Below are positions 51,600 through 60,987 of a stretch of DNA of 64,000 nt, one piece after another. The DNA is taken from contig CAZMHF010000004.1 in NCBI GenBank assembly GCA_964566025.1, positions 1-64,000 of the forward strand, read 5' to 3'. Source of the DNA: RGIG8306 sp964566025. Lineage in GTDB: Bacteria > Bacillota > Clostridia > Lachnospirales > Lachnospiraceae. Every line of letters starts with the position of its first letter. The stretch's first letter is position 1. Both the position numbers and the translations under genes were made by a program. The notes beneath the pieces are model-generated. The model was not told the DNA's origin. It was given only the letters and a program-made list of their open reading frames with translations, and did not search any database.

Positions 51600-52481
51600 C
51601 TATTCTTTCATTCCTGATGTCGTCATCGTCTCTAAAATTTGACTTTGACAAATCAAGAAAAATGTAATGGGAATTGCTGCGATAATAAATTGTACTGCGG
51701 CAGCGGCACCCGCTCTTGCTGCACCACCGGCAACAATGTTTTGTAGCGCGAATTGTACAGGTTTTAATTGTTCACTTCTAAGATACGTCGCACCTGTATT
51801 TCCCCACATCTGTTGGAATTGGAAAATCGCAAGTGTCAACCACGCTGGCTTTACATTCGGCATAATAATGGTTCTAAATACACCAAACTCTGTTGAGCCA
51901 TCTAATCGTGCCGATTCAATCAGCGAATTAGGTATTTGCTCCATAAACTGCTTCATTAAGTAAAGACCCATACCAAATTGCCACGCTGGCAGAATTAGTG
52001 CTAAATATGTATTGTTGATTCCTAACCAAGAAATAATCATATAGTTTGGAATTTGTTGAACTTGCCAAGCAAACATCATCGATAAAACGATTAAGCTAAA
52101 CAAGAATTTCTTGCCTGGGAAGTCATGCTTTGCTAATGGATATGCTGCTAGCGAAGCAAGCATAACGTGTCCCACGGTTCCAAAACCAGTAATAATAATG
52201 GTATTTAAGATATATCTCGAAAATGGAACCCATGTGTTATTCATTAAGACAAATAAGTCCGTAAAGTTGTCGAAGCTAGGATTCTTAACGAATATTTTAG
52301 GTGGGTATTGGAATATTTCATCCAACGGTTTTAATGCGTTATTAACAATCATAACTAGTGGCAACGCCATCAATATTCCGCAAAAAATCATACAGATGAA
52401 TAAGAACATATTACCGGCTCTTGAACGGTTTACTTGCTTTTCGCGATGAAAAGTCTTACGTAATCTTTGTTTAAAAGTCAT
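51600..52481 (-). CDS. CUT1 ABC permease, MalG-type (first importer)
   Basis: The 293-aa membrane protein has six helices. It has LFSLIVLSMMFAWQVQQIPNYMIISWLG mid-protein and an EAA loop QIPNSLIESARLDGSTEFGVFRTIIMPNVKPAW near residue 185. It follows the MalF-type gene by 2 nt and is followed by the NHL protein gene after 8 nt. An Ala/Gly-rich stretch GGAARAGAAAAVQFIIA precedes the last helix. Confidence 0.92.
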   Translation of the reverse strand: MTFKQRLRKTFHREKQVNRSRAGNMFLFICMIFCGILMALPLVMIVNNALKPLDEIFQYPPKIFVKNPSFDNFTDLFVLMNNTWVPFSRYILNTIIITGFGTVGHVMLASLAAYPLAKHDFPGKKFLFSLIVLSMMFAWQVQQIPNYMIISWLGINNTYLALILPAWQFGMGLYLMKQFMEQIPNSLIESARLDGSTEFGVFRTIIMPNVKPAWLTLAIFQFQQMWGNTGATYLRSEQLKPVQFALQNIVAGGAARAGAAAAVQFIIAAIPITFFLICQSQILETMTTSGMKE

Positions 52482-52483
52482 AC

Positions 52484-53419
52484 TTATTCACCCACCCTTC
52501 TTAGAATTCTTTGAACGAGTTTATTCGTTCCAACCATCAACAAGAATAAAATCGTCGCAATGGCGGAGGCATAACCCATTTCAAAACGAACCGTTCCATA
52601 ATCTAATAAGTGTGTTACAACGGTAGCACCCGCATAGTTGACGGATGGATTACCTGCTAATTGAATGGAAATATCCGCAACAGCAAAGGATTGTGTAATT
52701 TGCATAACCGCACCGAACATCAACTGTGGCTTCATTGATGGCAATGTGATAAACCATAATTCTTGCCAACGATTTTTAATACCATCCATCGCACCAGCTT
52801 CATAAAGTGATTTATCAACGGTTTGAAGACCTGCGATAAAAGAAAGGAAACCAGTACCAAGACTTAACCATAATTGAACGACAATCAAAATTGGCAATAC
52901 ATATTTTTCTGTCTTCATCCAAAGGATTGCATTGTTAATGAAATTGTACTTCAATAAGAAACCATTTAGGTAGCCGTATCGGTCACCAGTTAAAATAATT
53001 GTCCAGATCAAATATGCTTGACCACAAATTGATGGCGCATAGAAAATCAATGTTAGGAAAGCTCTAAGTTTTCCTTTGAATTCGTTGATAATCCAAGCAA
53101 ATAACAAACATAAAATATAACTAAATGGACCTGTGATAACTGCGAAGAATAGTGTATTCTTCAATGCAATTAAGAAAATATCATCTTCTAAAAATAGCTT
53201 TAAGTAGTTACTCCAACCAATAAATTGAGGAGCCTCAAGCATATTAAAGTAAGTAAAGCTAAGTCCCATTGATACTAATACTGGCGCAATTGAAAAGATT
53301 AAAAACAGTATAAAATATGGAGCTATCATAACATAGCTGATTTTATTGGCTGCAATTCGTTTGCGTACCGTATTGTTCTTTTTGACGTTTTCTAAAATAT
53401 CATCATACGATGTTGCCAT
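52484..53419 (-). CDS. CUT1 ABC permease, MalF-type (first importer)
   Basis: The 311-aa permease has six helices, SYVMIAPYFILFLIFSIAPVLVSMGLSF at the start and the EAA loop TVDKSLYEAGAMDGIKNRWQELWFITLPSMKP near residue 200. ATG at 53417-53419 has GAGGGG 8 nt upstream. It sits 14 nt after the giant solute-binding protein gene, which should deliver its substrate. Confidence 0.92.
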   Translation of the reverse strand: MATSYDDILENVKKNNTVRKRIAANKISYVMIAPYFILFLIFSIAPVLVSMGLSFTYFNMLEAPQFIGWSNYLKLFLEDDIFLIALKNTLFFAVITGPFSYILCLLFAWIINEFKGKLRAFLTLIFYAPSICGQAYLIWTIILTGDRYGYLNGFLLKYNFINNAILWMKTEKYVLPILIVVQLWLSLGTGFLSFIAGLQTVDKSLYEAGAMDGIKNRWQELWFITLPSMKPQLMFGAVMQITQSFAVADISIQLAGNPSVNYAGATVVTHLLDYGTVRFEMGYASAIATILFLLMVGTNKLVQRILRRVGE

Positions 53420-53433
53420 ATACTCATCCCCTC

Positions 53434-56400
53434 TCACTTAAAATTGCTTTTGACATAAGGCATGCCAAACTCAATTCTCTTATACCGAATTTCTTCGTTG
53501 ATGGAGTTAACTTGTTCTGTTAGCTCTTCTCTTGGTGTCGCTGAATCTGTTTTTGTTGTTACCGCATAAAATGCATTGTTAACGCATCGCCATGTAAAGT
53601 AACCACCTGGTACTTGCGGAACACCTCGTACACTTTCAAATTGTTTCAATAACGCTTTTTTGTCAACTGTATTCCAAGCTAGTTGCTCAAATGCCTCAAG
53701 GTTTGCCGTAGCAACACGTGCTGCAGGTCCCATCAAGCTTTCCATTTCGCGACCATAATTTGTTTGTGTTTCCGTAGATGTCCACCATTTTAGGAATTCC
53801 CATGCTGCTTCTTTATGTTTTGATTTCTCCATAATGACACAAGCCGTTCCTGTACAACCCAATTCATAATTGACACTTCCGTCTTCTTGAACGGTTCCAG
53901 GAATCGGAGCAATCCCCCACAAACCTTGAATATCTGGTGCTGAAACCTGTAAGTTATTATATGTCGTATAATCGGCAATAATTAATGGTGCTTCTCCCGT
54001 ACGGAAACGTTGGTCAACAGATGTTTCTTTGTCTAACTTATAATCCGTATAGAACTCACAATATTTCTTAAATGCTAAAATACCTTCTTCGCTATCTAAG
54101 TTCGATAACATGGCATTGTCTTTATAGTAAGAACCACCATTTTGGTACAAAAGCATCGAGAATACTTGATCACTTGGAATCATACCAAATTCCATATAGT
54201 TTTGGCTAAGTTTTGCCATCGCTACTTTTACTTCATCCCATGTCGTTGGAACTTCCATCTCTAATTCTTTCATGATATCTTTTCGATAGAACATCATTAA
54301 GAATTGTTGTGTTTCTGGCAATGCATATGTCGCATCTTCATATTCAAAGGCTTCCATTGCACTCGGTGTGAATCGCGATTTAATATCTTCTAAGTCTTCA
54401 AATTGTGATAAATCTGCCACCGCATTACGAAGTCCGTAATTCATCGGCAAATCATTGGCAACTTGTATCGCAATATCTGGCCCTTGCCCCGCTAATGAGG
54501 CCTGTAATAAGGTTCCCATATCTACAAGCATAACATTAACACTAACACCATTAATTGTTTCAAATTTCTGATTAACAAATGTTTTATCAATCAATGCTTT
54601 AATAACGTTTGCTTGATCACGGCCAGTACCAATCCATAATGTCAAGGTTTCGATATCCGCATCTTTTTCGGATACATTACCGATTTGGTTGTAATCAATA
54701 AAGAATGAATATACTAATCGCTGAATTTCATATGCGAAACGATACCAGAAATTATTTTTCTTTACTTTTATATTCTCTTCTGGTGAATGAATATAAATCG
54801 TGTCTAATTGTAATGGCTGCTCACGCACTTGTGTAATCCATGTACCACACGCACGCACATTTGTTTTATAGCTTCCAAGAACTTTTGAAAAACGCTCTTG
54901 ATCTTTGATCAATTCATCTAATTGGTCACGCATCGTAATAAGAACCGTTTCTTTATCAGATGCTTTTCCAGCCACTCGTTGCAATTCCTTAATTGCTCCA
55001 TCTAAAATATCTCTAACTTCGATTAACTCGCCTTCAAGATTTGGAATATTTTTTTCAATTTCATAATCACGGAATTCATCTGGTGCTACACCGATGATTC
55101 GAATAATATCACGATAAATATCATTTAATAAGGTAAGACTTTCTTGCACATCGCTAATAATGTTGGAAAACTCTCCGAGAACAGCTTCCATTCTGAAGGT
55201 ATGATGACCTTTCTCTAAATAAATTTTAAATGCTTCACCATCTTTATTTTCTAATGTTTCAAGACGCCAATTTTGCTTATAAGTAAAGCCGTAGTCGCTT
55301 AAATCATCAAATAACACTTCATTATCAATTGCAATTTTTCTAGAAACATAAATACCTTTTACGAAATTTTGTTTTGCAAACAGAGAAATATTGTAGAAGC
55401 CTGTTTCTTCTACTTCAAAATCCCATTCAATCCATTGACGAACACTCTTCCATGAGTTCCCGCCGATTGTATTATTTAATAATTCTTTTGAACTAGATGG
55501 ATATACGGACGGTGATGATTGATCTTGGATTGGATATACCATTTGTGAAGACGTTTTTGAAGAATTCTCTGCTTCAATACGAATCATTTGTCCCGACGTA
55601 TCTTTTGCACCTTTTTCATTCCATTCCTTTAGTCTTTCTTCATAAGAAATGGTTTTCACTTCATTGCTAAGTACAATTTCTTCTAAAAGCATAGGTTCTT
55701 TGATTGAAACCAAAGTTAGCGTATGCTTTCCTGGTGTGAGATATACGCATAACTCCTCTGTCTCGTAACCCTCACTATCATAACAATAACTATTTGTCCA
55801 CTCAGGTTTTTCTTCTTGTGTAGGCTTTAAGTCATTTCCTTGGTTATCTTTTTCCCAAGCAATCACTTCAATTCCACTATCATTAATGTATTTTTTAGAA
55901 TTTGAATTCACCCAAACGCGATGAAAAGAAACAGTAGCTAATTCTTCGTATGGCAATTCTCCATCAATAAAGAATGCACGTTGAATTTCTGAACTGTTCC
56001 CTTCTACTTGTAGATATTTTAATGAAAGATGATAAAGACCTGCCTCTTTTACATCAACTTCATACTCAATCAATCCATTTTCTTCAGATAAAACAGCCTT
56101 GTTTTCTTCTCCAGCTTCATTTTTGTCAAGTTTTGGATCGGTATATTTTGCAGGCTCGTCTCCTTTTGTATCACCATTGGTAAAACGAGTATAGTCTGTC
56201 GCTGGAATCGTAATTTTGTTCGTAGGATAAGATACCTCCCCTACTTTCGCAAGATATTCATCATAAGACAATACACTATTGTCAATTGAATAGCTTCCGA
56301 TAATCTCTTCATACTCTTCTAATGTAAGCTCTGCTCCTATCGCATCCTTTACTTGAAATCCACCGAAGAATGTTGTTATTAACATAAGAATCGCCAATGC

Positions 56401-56439
56401 TAATGAAATACTTTTTCTTCCTTTTGAATAAAAAATCAT
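53434..56439 (-). CDS. giant solute-binding protein with fused carbohydrate-binding domains
   Basis: The 1001-aa exported protein is twice the usual size. Seen: signal segment (residues 8-36, ISLALAILMLITTFFGGF) without a lipobox cysteine; two beta-sandwich domains (about 95-265 and 280-425) each with a 'Y.v.v...G.Y.l.l' pattern (YEVDVKEAGLYHLSLKY; WDFEVEETGFYNISLFA), like CBM6/35; a helical linker (about 430-560); and a type-1 solute-binding domain (about 590-1001; LTLWIGTGRDQ, GPDIAIQVANDLPMN, YALPETQQFLMMFYRKDIMKELEMEVPTTWDEV). The fused domains could hold long glycan. Without a lipid anchor it may stay attached by an uncleaved N-terminus. Confidence 0.85.
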   Translation of the reverse strand: MIFYSKGRKSISLALAILMLITTFFGGFQVKDAIGAELTLEEYEEIIGSYSIDNSVLSYDEYLAKVGEVSYPTNKITIPATDYTRFTNGDTKGDEPAKYTDPKLDKNEAGEENKAVLSEENGLIEYEVDVKEAGLYHLSLKYLQVEGNSSEIQRAFFIDGELPYEELATVSFHRVWVNSNSKKYINDSGIEVIAWEKDNQGNDLKPTQEEKPEWTNSYCYDSEGYETEELCVYLTPGKHTLTLVSIKEPMLLEEIVLSNEVKTISYEERLKEWNEKGAKDTSGQMIRIEAENSSKTSSQMVYPIQDQSSPSVYPSSSKELLNNTIGGNSWKSVRQWIEWDFEVEETGFYNISLFAKQNFVKGIYVSRKIAIDNEVLFDDLSDYGFTYKQNWRLETLENKDGEAFKIYLEKGHHTFRMEAVLGEFSNIISDVQESLTLLNDIYRDIIRIIGVAPDEFRDYEIEKNIPNLEGELIEVRDILDGAIKELQRVAGKASDKETVLITMRDQLDELIKDQERFSKVLGSYKTNVRACGTWITQVREQPLQLDTIYIHSPEENIKVKKNNFWYRFAYEIQRLVYSFFIDYNQIGNVSEKDADIETLTLWIGTGRDQANVIKALIDKTFVNQKFETINGVSVNVMLVDMGTLLQASLAGQGPDIAIQVANDLPMNYGLRNAVADLSQFEDLEDIKSRFTPSAMEAFEYEDATYALPETQQFLMMFYRKDIMKELEMEVPTTWDEVKVAMAKLSQNYMEFGMIPSDQVFSMLLYQNGGSYYKDNAMLSNLDSEEGILAFKKYCEFYTDYKLDKETSVDQRFRTGEAPLIIADYTTYNNLQVSAPDIQGLWGIAPIPGTVQEDGSVNYELGCTGTACVIMEKSKHKEAAWEFLKWWTSTETQTNYGREMESLMGPAARVATANLEAFEQLAWNTVDKKALLKQFESVRGVPQVPGGYFTWRCVNNAFYAVTTKTDSATPREELTEQVNSINEEIRYKRIEFGMPYVKSNFK

Positions 56440-56460
56440 TCTAACTTCTCCTCCTTATAT

Positions 56461-57096
56461 TTATTCATAGTACCAGGCATCTTCATCTTCTTGTTTAGGT
56501 GGCATATATTTTAATAACACCGGTTCAATCAAAAAGGTAGCCAAATAGGTAAGTCCAGCTGGAATAAACAAAATTCCCAGTGGAACAAATTTATATATGA
56601 TAAATCCTGCTAATAACAAGCCGGAAATCAAAAGAATGGTATGACCTAGGTATTTAAACCCCATGACGACTGATAGCTGCACTTGCTTTTTTGGTGCTAA
56701 ATCAAATCGCGAAATAACTGGCCACAAGAATGTGATGCTAATGACAAATAGTGTGATCACTGCATTGTACAAAATATGTAGCCAAATGGCGCTTTGCTTT
56801 TCTCCTTCACTAACAATCTCTCGATTGATAAAAAACAAAAAGGCAACTCCAATAATGCAGATCGTATAAAGACTTCCCCTTAGGAATGTTCTTTTGAAAC
56901 TTTTTAAAAATTCACTTGCTGGATATCCTCGTCCACGACGAACAGATTTTATCATGGCATAGTACATAGAAATTGTCGCTGGACCAATTGTAACAATTGG
57001 TAAGCAACAAATCAACCATAAAATGTTAACTAATAATGCATGTCCTATCGTATTTAGAAATGTGATAATCGGACCATCTATTTTAAATAATCCCAT
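56461..57096 (-). CDS. YesL family membrane protein (DUF624)
   Basis: This 211-aa protein has the DUF624 opening MGLFKIDGPIITFLNTIGHALLVNILWLICCLPIVTIGPATISMYYAM and four or five membrane helices. YesL proteins accompany CUT1 saccharide importers in Gram-positive bacteria but have no proven function. ATG at 57094-57096 follows GGAAGG; it begins 1 nt after the mannanase stop, so it is translationally coupled to the mannanase. Confidence 0.9.
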   Translation of the reverse strand: MGLFKIDGPIITFLNTIGHALLVNILWLICCLPIVTIGPATISMYYAMIKSVRRGRGYPASEFLKSFKRTFLRGSLYTICIIGVAFLFFINREIVSEGEKQSAIWLHILYNAVITLFVISITFLWPVISRFDLAPKKQVQLSVVMGFKYLGHTILLISGLLLAGFIIYKFVPLGILFIPAGLTYLATFLIEPVLLKYMPPKQEDEDAWYYE

Positions 57097-57097
57097 A

Positions 57098-58684
57098 TCA
57101 ATCACCTTCCAACGGATATTCTTTAAGATTTGGAAGTTTTGAAAGTGTAATAACACGATCATGAGCATACATTTTTTTCAATAGACTTTCTTCTGTATAT
57201 TGCTCTGTGATTTCTCGTGAGTTGGAATTTGGAATAACAAATTCACCACCCCATGTAGCAAAAAATCCCCACATAGCACCATCACGAAGAGCTAAATCTG
57301 GATCGAATACGGTTCCGTTTTCAGACAGAACAACCATCTTCTTTCCTTGTCCATAATCAACTGCCTCTAGGTATTTATCCACTTGTGATGTATAGACCTT
57401 TTCGCCAGCATAAATGTCGACGCCTATCATATCTACATATTCATCACCTGGATACCAATCCTTATCTTCGCCATTCCATAGCCAAATAAGGTTGTTTACT
57501 TTGTATGTATTCGTCAACTCTTCATATAGGAGAATCCATAATTTCTTGTATGCTTCACTTCCTGAAGCTCCCCACCAGAACCATCCGCCACTTGCTTCAT
57601 GTAAAGGTCTAAATAAAATCGGTATATCCTTTTCTTGAAGAATAAGGCATTGCTCTGCAATGCGTTCAATATCGTCTAATAGAAGTTGGTATCCTTCTTT
57701 ATCTTCACCGTTCATGATTTTCTTCAAATCAATGTTCGTAGCATCGGTATTGAATCCCTTCCACCAAATATCGGTTAAATATTTTTCAGGTGCATTCCAA
57801 TGCCAGCAAAATGTCACAATGCCACCAAATTTGTCAAATGACGTTGCGTAGGTTGTTGCCTTCGATGTCGAGCCATTTGAAACGCGCGAACCAGAGTACT
57901 CAATAAAATCCAATCCCAGAACAGCTGGAAGCTCTCCAGTGGAATTTTTAATAGCTGCAAATTCATTGCTTCCCATACCTTTATCGGCATACTGACCACT
58001 CAAAAATGATTCACCATAAATATCAGTTAAGTATTTCATCAATTGTTTTGTGCGCTTTGTTGCGTTAGGATTGATAAGCGTCGCTTCAATATCATAAATC
58101 GAGGTATCAAGCGCTTGTGCTTGTGTCACGATTAATTTGTCAAGCGAAACATGTCCCCAAAGCTTTTCGTAGCGAATAATGTGTTCGCCTTTTTCCAAAT
58201 GAATTTGTTTTGATATGGAATCGGAAAATTTATTCGACTCAACAGAAACTTCCCCGACTTTATTTCCATCAACATAAATTGTATTAGCTTTATAGTCGCC
58301 GTTTGTTTTTGAAATAAAATTCAAATCATAAAAACTATCTTGTGTGATTTGGATTTTTATCTCGCAAGCTGAATCATCATTCGTAAAACCACTCACATAA
58401 CCAAGGCCAGAGTAATCACTTCCTGCTTGTTCTAGCTTAACGCCGCCAAAAAACACCCCTTCTTCTGCTTCGTATTCAGCGGATTCTATAACTAAGCTTA
58501 CTTCTTCCGTCGTTGCTACCGAAACGGTTGTTTCTAGATGTTCTGTTGTATTACGAATAATCGTTTGTGTAGTTTCTTGAGACGATTCACTTTTGACTTT
58601 CGCACAACTAATCAATGAAATAAGCGAAAAGATGACCGCAAAAAATAGAATCGTATTCTTTTTGAAATTCCGCAACATTCTCAT
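57098..58684 (-). CDS. beta-mannanase lipoprotein, CBM + GH26
   Basis: The 528-aa surface enzyme has a lipoprotein signal with lipobox (LISC, Cys27), a Ser/Thr linker, a CBM35-like domain (about 68-190: EAEEGVFFGGVKLEQ, then YIDGNK-like IYVDGNKVGEV and ending HVSLDKLIV) and a GH26 catalytic domain (about 205-500). Acid/base Glu lies in ILFRPLHEASGGWFWWG and the nucleophile Glu in MVVLSENGT, with the conserved CWHWNAPEK loop. It should cut beta-1,4-mannan outside the cell. As first gene of the 12-gene locus it names the likely substrate: mannan, galactomannan or glucomannan. Confidence 0.93.
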   Translation of the reverse strand: MRMLRNFKKNTILFFAVIFSLISLISCAKVKSESSQETTQTIIRNTTEHLETTVSVATTEEVSLVIESAEYEAEEGVFFGGVKLEQAGSDYSGLGYVSGFTNDDSACEIKIQITQDSFYDLNFISKTNGDYKANTIYVDGNKVGEVSVESNKFSDSISKQIHLEKGEHIIRYEKLWGHVSLDKLIVTQAQALDTSIYDIEATLINPNATKRTKQLMKYLTDIYGESFLSGQYADKGMGSNEFAAIKNSTGELPAVLGLDFIEYSGSRVSNGSTSKATTYATSFDKFGGIVTFCWHWNAPEKYLTDIWWKGFNTDATNIDLKKIMNGEDKEGYQLLLDDIERIAEQCLILQEKDIPILFRPLHEASGGWFWWGASGSEAYKKLWILLYEELTNTYKVNNLIWLWNGEDKDWYPGDEYVDMIGVDIYAGEKVYTSQVDKYLEAVDYGQGKKMVVLSENGTVFDPDLALRDGAMWGFFATWGGEFVIPNSNSREITEQYTEESLLKKMYAHDRVITLSKLPNLKEYPLEGD

Positions 58685-58760
58685 AGATTATGCCTTTCAA
58701 ATTCGATTATAATAATCACATTTTTTAATTGAAAATCACTTAAATTAATTCTCATATGGA

Positions 58761-58789
58761 ATTATAGCATAGCTTTTCGACTTTTACAA
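58761..58789 (-). promoter_or_regulatory. promoter of the mannanase/saccharide locus
   Basis: On the minus strand, TTGTAA (58784-58789) and extended -10 TGCTATAAT (hexamer 58761-58766) with a 17-nt spacer, about 75 nt ahead of the mannanase start. Confidence 0.8.
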
Positions 58790-58942
58790 GCGATATTTAG
58801 TGCTAATTGCACAATTTTTTGAACAATCTTGGCGATTTCTTTCATCATTTTAGTCATTTTCGCTAACTTTGATTTTCAAGATTGTGCGTTTTTTTAACTT
58901 AACTTTAGTTAATATCAAGTAATAAACCACAAAAATTCGTCC

Positions 58943-58971
58943 TTTTCAGAACGACCTTAATCAGTTATAAT
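58943..58971 (+). promoter_or_regulatory. pyrB promoter
   Basis: TTTTCA (58943-58948), 17 nt, TATAAT (58966-58971), then AAGGAG at 58989-58994 before the ATG. The leader is about 25 nt, too short for a PyrR-type attenuator. Confidence 0.7.
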
Positions 58972-59001
58972 AATAGAAACATTTATTTAAGGAGAAAATA
59001 C

Positions 59002-59916
59002 ATGCGACACTTACTTAGTCCTGATGATTTATCAATAAGCGAATTACAACAGCTTCTCGAGCTTGCTCATTCAATCGAGCAAGACCCATCTCATTATGCG
59101 GATGCTTGTAAAGGAAAAATTCTTGCAACTCTTTTTTTTGAACCTAGCACGCGCACACGTTTAAGCTTCGAAAGCGCTATGCATCGCTTAGGCGGAAGCG
59201 TTATTGGTTTTTCAGATGCCTCTAGCAGCTCAAGCTCAAAGGGTGAAAGCGTCTCCGATACCATTCGCATGATTTCATGTTTTGCAGACATTTGTGCAAT
59301 GCGCCACCCAAAAGAAGGTGCACCACTTGTTGCCAGCAAAGTCGCATCTATTCCTATTATCAACGCAGGCGATGGCGGACACCAGCACCCTACACAAACC
59401 TTAACCGATCTTTTGACGATTCAATCCCTAAAAGGCCACTTAGACAATTTAACGATTGGATTTTGTGGTGACTTAAAATTCGGACGAACCGTTCATTCCT
59501 TGATTCACGCATTGACAAATTATACAAACATTAAAATCATTCTTATCTCTCCTCCTGAGTTGCGTGTTCCTGAATACATAAGAGAAGATGTATTAAATGC
59601 ACACAATATTGCTTACCAAGAAGTGACTGATTTAGAAGATGCCATTCACGAATTAGATATTTTATATATGACGCGCGTCCAAAAAGAACGATTCTTCAAT
59701 GAAGAAGAATACATTCGTATGAAAGATTGTTATATTCTTGATGCAGCCAAGATGGCATTAGCAAGCAAGGATTTACTTGTTCTTCATCCACTACCTCGTG
59801 TAAATGAAATATCCATTGAAGTTGACGAGGATCCTCGTGCTGCTTATTTCAAACAAGTTCAATATGGCGTTTACGTTCGCATGGCACTTATTCTAAAATT
59901 ATTGAAGCTTAGATAA
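59002..59916 (+). CDS. pyrB: aspartate carbamoyltransferase catalytic chain
   Basis: The 304-aa enzyme makes carbamoyl-aspartate in pyrimidine synthesis. Carbamoyl-phosphate motif FFEPSTRTRLSFESAMHRLGG near residue 50, GDGGHQHPTQTLTDLLTI near 130, and the C-terminal LHPLPRVNEISIEVDEDPRAAYFKQ, typical of the PyrBI class. It stands alone; its regulatory chain gene pyrI is 1.1 kb downstream beyond an opposite-strand gene. The 3' end overlaps that gene by 8 nt. Confidence 0.96.
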   Translation: MRHLLSPDDLSISELQQLLELAHSIEQDPSHYADACKGKILATLFFEPSTRTRLSFESAMHRLGGSVIGFSDASSSSSSKGESVSDTIRMISCFADICAMRHPKEGAPLVASKVASIPIINAGDGGHQHPTQTLTDLLTIQSLKGHLDNLTIGFCGDLKFGRTVHSLIHALTNYTNIKIILISPPELRVPEYIREDVLNAHNIAYQEVTDLEDAIHELDILYMTRVQKERFFNEEEYIRMKDCYILDAAKMALASKDLLVLHPLPRVNEISIEVDEDPRAAYFKQVQYGVYVRMALILKLLKLR

Positions 59917-60964
59917 ATTCCATTTCTAGCATACCTTCTCCACATTGGGTGTCTTTATTATATTGATAATGAAATTGTCCTACCGCTCCGTTTACGATTG
60001 TCATGCGTGGTGGTTTATGGCCAAAATCCACATCATATATAATAGGGATACCCATTTTTTCGAGCCCTGTTACAATTGCCTCCTCATAAGAAGTCTCTGT
60101 GCTTGTTGAAAAAAATAATGGCCTTCCCCAAACAATCGCACTTGTATGTGCAAACCACCCCGCTTCTCTCATTTGCCATAATGCTAATATAATTTTTTCT
60201 GCGGTTAAATCAAATGTCTCCAAGTACCAAATATATTTATCCGCTTTATATTTTTCGAGGTAATCAAACGTCTTATCATAATTCGTTCCTATTAATGAAA
60301 CAATCACATCTAGGCATCCGCCAATCAAACGCCCCTTGCATGAAAATGCTTCTTGTGTATTTTGATACACGCCGTCAATAACCTTTTTCATTTTCCAGTT
60401 GCTTTGTTTTGTACATTCATACGGTGCATCAATCGCAGGATTTTTAACAAAGCCATCTTGAAAGAGGTCAAATGACTTTTGTAAAACGTTTTCTCCTCGC
60501 AATATCGACCAATTATCAATTAATGATGGATGCCACCCCTTCATAGCAAATTCTTTTGCATTAGAAGCATAAATCGTTGCCATATCGCAATTTGTTGTTA
60601 TGGTAAACAACAAGCCTGTCAAATCCGAATACCCTTGAAACCATTTCGGATTTTTTTTAATTTCCTCAAAATCCAAATACGAAAGCATTTCCAATAAATA
60701 ATCACCGCCACCTGGCGCAAAAATAGCCTTTATTGTATCATCAGAAATAAGGCTCATTAATTCATTTTTTCGAACATGTGCATCAGAACTTCTTCCTTTT
60801 GTACTCGTATAACAATTTTTCGTCACCACATTGTCATACCCAAGCTGTGCAATATGCTCCAAAGCCACTTGAAGCTTTTCTTGATCCTCTTTTTCTTTAC
60901 AACCATCCGATGTTGCTGTTACGCCAATTTTATCATGCATTTTTAAAAATTTTGGATATATCAT
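59909..60964 (-). CDS. S66 family peptidase (LD-carboxypeptidase/MccF-like)
   Basis: The 351-aa protein has the S66 catalytic triad signatures: Ser in WFQGYSDLTGLL (about residue 115), Glu in WYLETFDLTAEK, and His in DVDFGHKPPRM. Family members cut L,D bonds in murein peptides or detoxify peptide-nucleotide antibiotics such as microcin C. No signal peptide, so cytoplasmic. It lies on the opposite strand between pyrB and pyrI, an unusual spot suggesting insertion. Confidence 0.87.
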   Translation of the reverse strand: MIYPKFLKMHDKIGVTATSDGCKEKEDQEKLQVALEHIAQLGYDNVVTKNCYTSTKGRSSDAHVRKNELMSLISDDTIKAIFAPGGGDYLLEMLSYLDFEEIKKNPKWFQGYSDLTGLLFTITTNCDMATIYASNAKEFAMKGWHPSLIDNWSILRGENVLQKSFDLFQDGFVKNPAIDAPYECTKQSNWKMKKVIDGVYQNTQEAFSCKGRLIGGCLDVIVSLIGTNYDKTFDYLEKYKADKYIWYLETFDLTAEKIILALWQMREAGWFAHTSAIVWGRPLFFSTSTETSYEEAIVTGLEKMGIPIIYDVDFGHKPPRMTIVNGAVGQFHYQYNKDTQCGEGMLEMEFI

Positions 60965-60987
60965 CTTATGACCTCTCTTATTTCTTA

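Larger units (their letters stand above)
58685..59001. promoter_or_regulatory. 317-bp divergent control region, mannanase locus / pyrB
   Basis: Holds both outward promoters and three symmetric sites: GTGC-taatt-GCAC (58800-58812), a long inverted repeat ACAATCTTG (58823-58831) / CAAGATTGT (58877-58885) followed on the plus strand by GCG and seven T, and the 14-bp palindrome TTAACT-TT-AGTTAA near 58896-58909. These lie upstream of the mannanase promoter, where a sugar-responsive regulator could bind; the long repeat could also be a terminator. No gene for such a regulator is in the window. Confidence 0.5.

Noticed and set aside
58762..58857. 31-codon minus-strand frame starting MTKMMKEIAKIV, an amphipathic peptide
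   Set aside because: It contains the -35 and -10 of the mannanase promoter and has no ribosome-binding site.
58972..59001. PyrR-type attenuator before pyrB
   Set aside because: The leader from the likely start is about 25 nt and has no terminator.
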